Origin: Polyangium sp. (in: bacteria)
GTDB lineage: Bacteria > Myxococcota_A > Polyangia > Palsa-1104
Assembly: GCA_025450955.1 (NCBI GenBank)
Contig: JANWLJ010000262.1
Location: forward strand, 1-6,839
Reading direction: 5' to 3'
DNA length: 6,839 nt
Within the stretch, counting starts at the first letter, position 1. Every line of letters begins with the position of its first letter. Shown here in pieces: positions 6,356 to 6,839 of the stretch. The translations under genes were made by a program, and so were the position numbers. The notes below the pieces were generated by a model. That model saw nothing but the letters and a program-made list of their open reading frames with translations. It ran no database searches and was not told where the DNA came from.

Positions 6356-6839
6356 ATGACCGAAGCGGAGCGGCTGGCGGGCCGCCTCCGCAACCTCGAG
6401 CGGCGCGCGGCGCTCAATCGGGCGGTTCGGCGGTTCTTCGACGAGCGGGGGTTCGTCGAGATCGAGGCGCCGATCTTGGTGCCGTCGCCGGGACTCGAGC
6501 TGCACCTCGACGCGTTTGAGGTGAGCGCTTCGCGCGAGCCGCGCTATCTCATCACCAGCCCCGAGTATCAGATGAAGCGGCTGCTCGCCGGCGGGATGGA
6601 GCGAATCTATTCGCTCGGCAAGGTGTTCCGGCGCGGCGAGCTCGGCGCGCATCACAACCCCGAGTTCACCATGCTCGAGTGGTATCGCGCCGGCGAAGGC
6701 TGGCAGGCGATCGCCGACGACGTCGAGGCGCTCATCACCGACGCGGCGCGCGCGCTCCTCGGCAAGACTACGCTCACGCTGCCGGACGGCCGCACGCTCG
6801 CGCTCGACGCACCGTGGGAGCGGCTGAGCGTCGCCGACG
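6356..6839 (+). CDS. epmA: EF-P--(R)-beta-lysine ligase EpmA (GenX/PoxA), 3' end outside window
   Basis: 161 codons are visible. This is a class II lysyl-tRNA synthetase paralogue that attaches beta-lysine to Lys34 of EF-P. It begins directly with the catalytic domain (motif 1 region GFVEIEAPIL, 32-41). It lacks the N-terminal anticodon-binding OB domain of LysS, which is the hallmark of EpmA. TSPEYQMKRLLAGG (67-80) and the motif 2 stretch VFRRGELGAHHNPEFTMLEWYR (from 90) match E. coli EpmA closely. ATG 6356 is 1 bp after the efp stop, with AAGG about 10 bases upstream in the efp tail; the two are translationally coupled. The expected partner EpmB (lysine 2,3-aminomutase) is not in the window and may follow. 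Confidence 0.96.
   Translation, partial: MTEAERLAGRLRNLERRAALNRAVRRFFDERGFVEIEAPILVPSPGLELHLDAFEVSASREPRYLITSPEYQMKRLLAGGMERIYSLGKVFRRGELGAHHNPEFTMLEWYRAGEGWQAIADDVEALITDAARALLGKTTLTLPDGRTLALDAPWERLSVAD

Noticed and set aside
5770..6417. 215-codon minus-strand frame opposite efp
   Set aside because: It is antisense to an unmistakable EF-P, and no motif or ribosome site supports it.

Overview
The window is high-GC DNA with dense, short-gapped genes and many GTG starts and overlapping stop/start codons. An EF-P gene paired with an EpmA-type lysyl transferase, an IscR-like Rrf2 regulator and small zinc-ribbon proteins suggest a deltaproteobacterial/Myxococcota-type genome. That placement is inferred from gene content, not from a search.

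Bases 1-4959 (minus strand) are one cysteine/sulfur operon. Read 5' to 3' it holds an Rrf2-family regulator (4959-4513), cysK (4500-3550), a MoeB/ThiF-type E1 adenylyltransferase (3566-2838), a threonine-synthase-like PLP enzyme (2844-1591), a CysO-type sulfur-carrier protein ending in Gly-Gly (1575-1303), a 102-residue degenerate E1 N-terminal fragment (1301-993), and a CysM-type cysteine synthase that starts at GTG 996 and runs off the left edge. Neighbours overlap by 4-17 bases or are separated by 1-15, so the unit is probably co-transcribed and translationally coupled. The expected chemistry follows the mycobacterial CysO-CysM route. The E1 adenylates the carrier C-terminus, sulfur is loaded as a thiocarboxylate, and CysM transfers it to an activated serine. 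CysK gives a parallel route from sulfide and O-acetylserine. Upstream of the regulator lie a promoter and two 19-bp inverted repeats that look like IscR type-1 sites, so autoregulation is likely.

The most unusual feature is the E1. The catalytic subunit begins directly at its nucleotide-binding glycine loop and lacks the N-terminal RYxRQ helix, whose arginine normally reaches into the partner subunit's ATP site. The small protein encoded two genes downstream keeps exactly that helix (Arg14) but has lost the glycine loop and all catalytic motifs. The pair looks like a split, heteromeric E1, analogous to the inactive/active halves of eukaryotic ubiquitin-like E1 enzymes.

Bases 5050-5688 (minus strand) encode two small cysteine-rich zinc-ribbon proteins of unknown function. 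Bases 5785-6839 (plus strand) carry efp and the start of epmA, a translation-factor module unrelated to the sulfur operon. The 96-bp divergent gap between 5688 and 5785 holds candidate promoters facing both ways, each so close to its start codon that the transcripts would be nearly leaderless.
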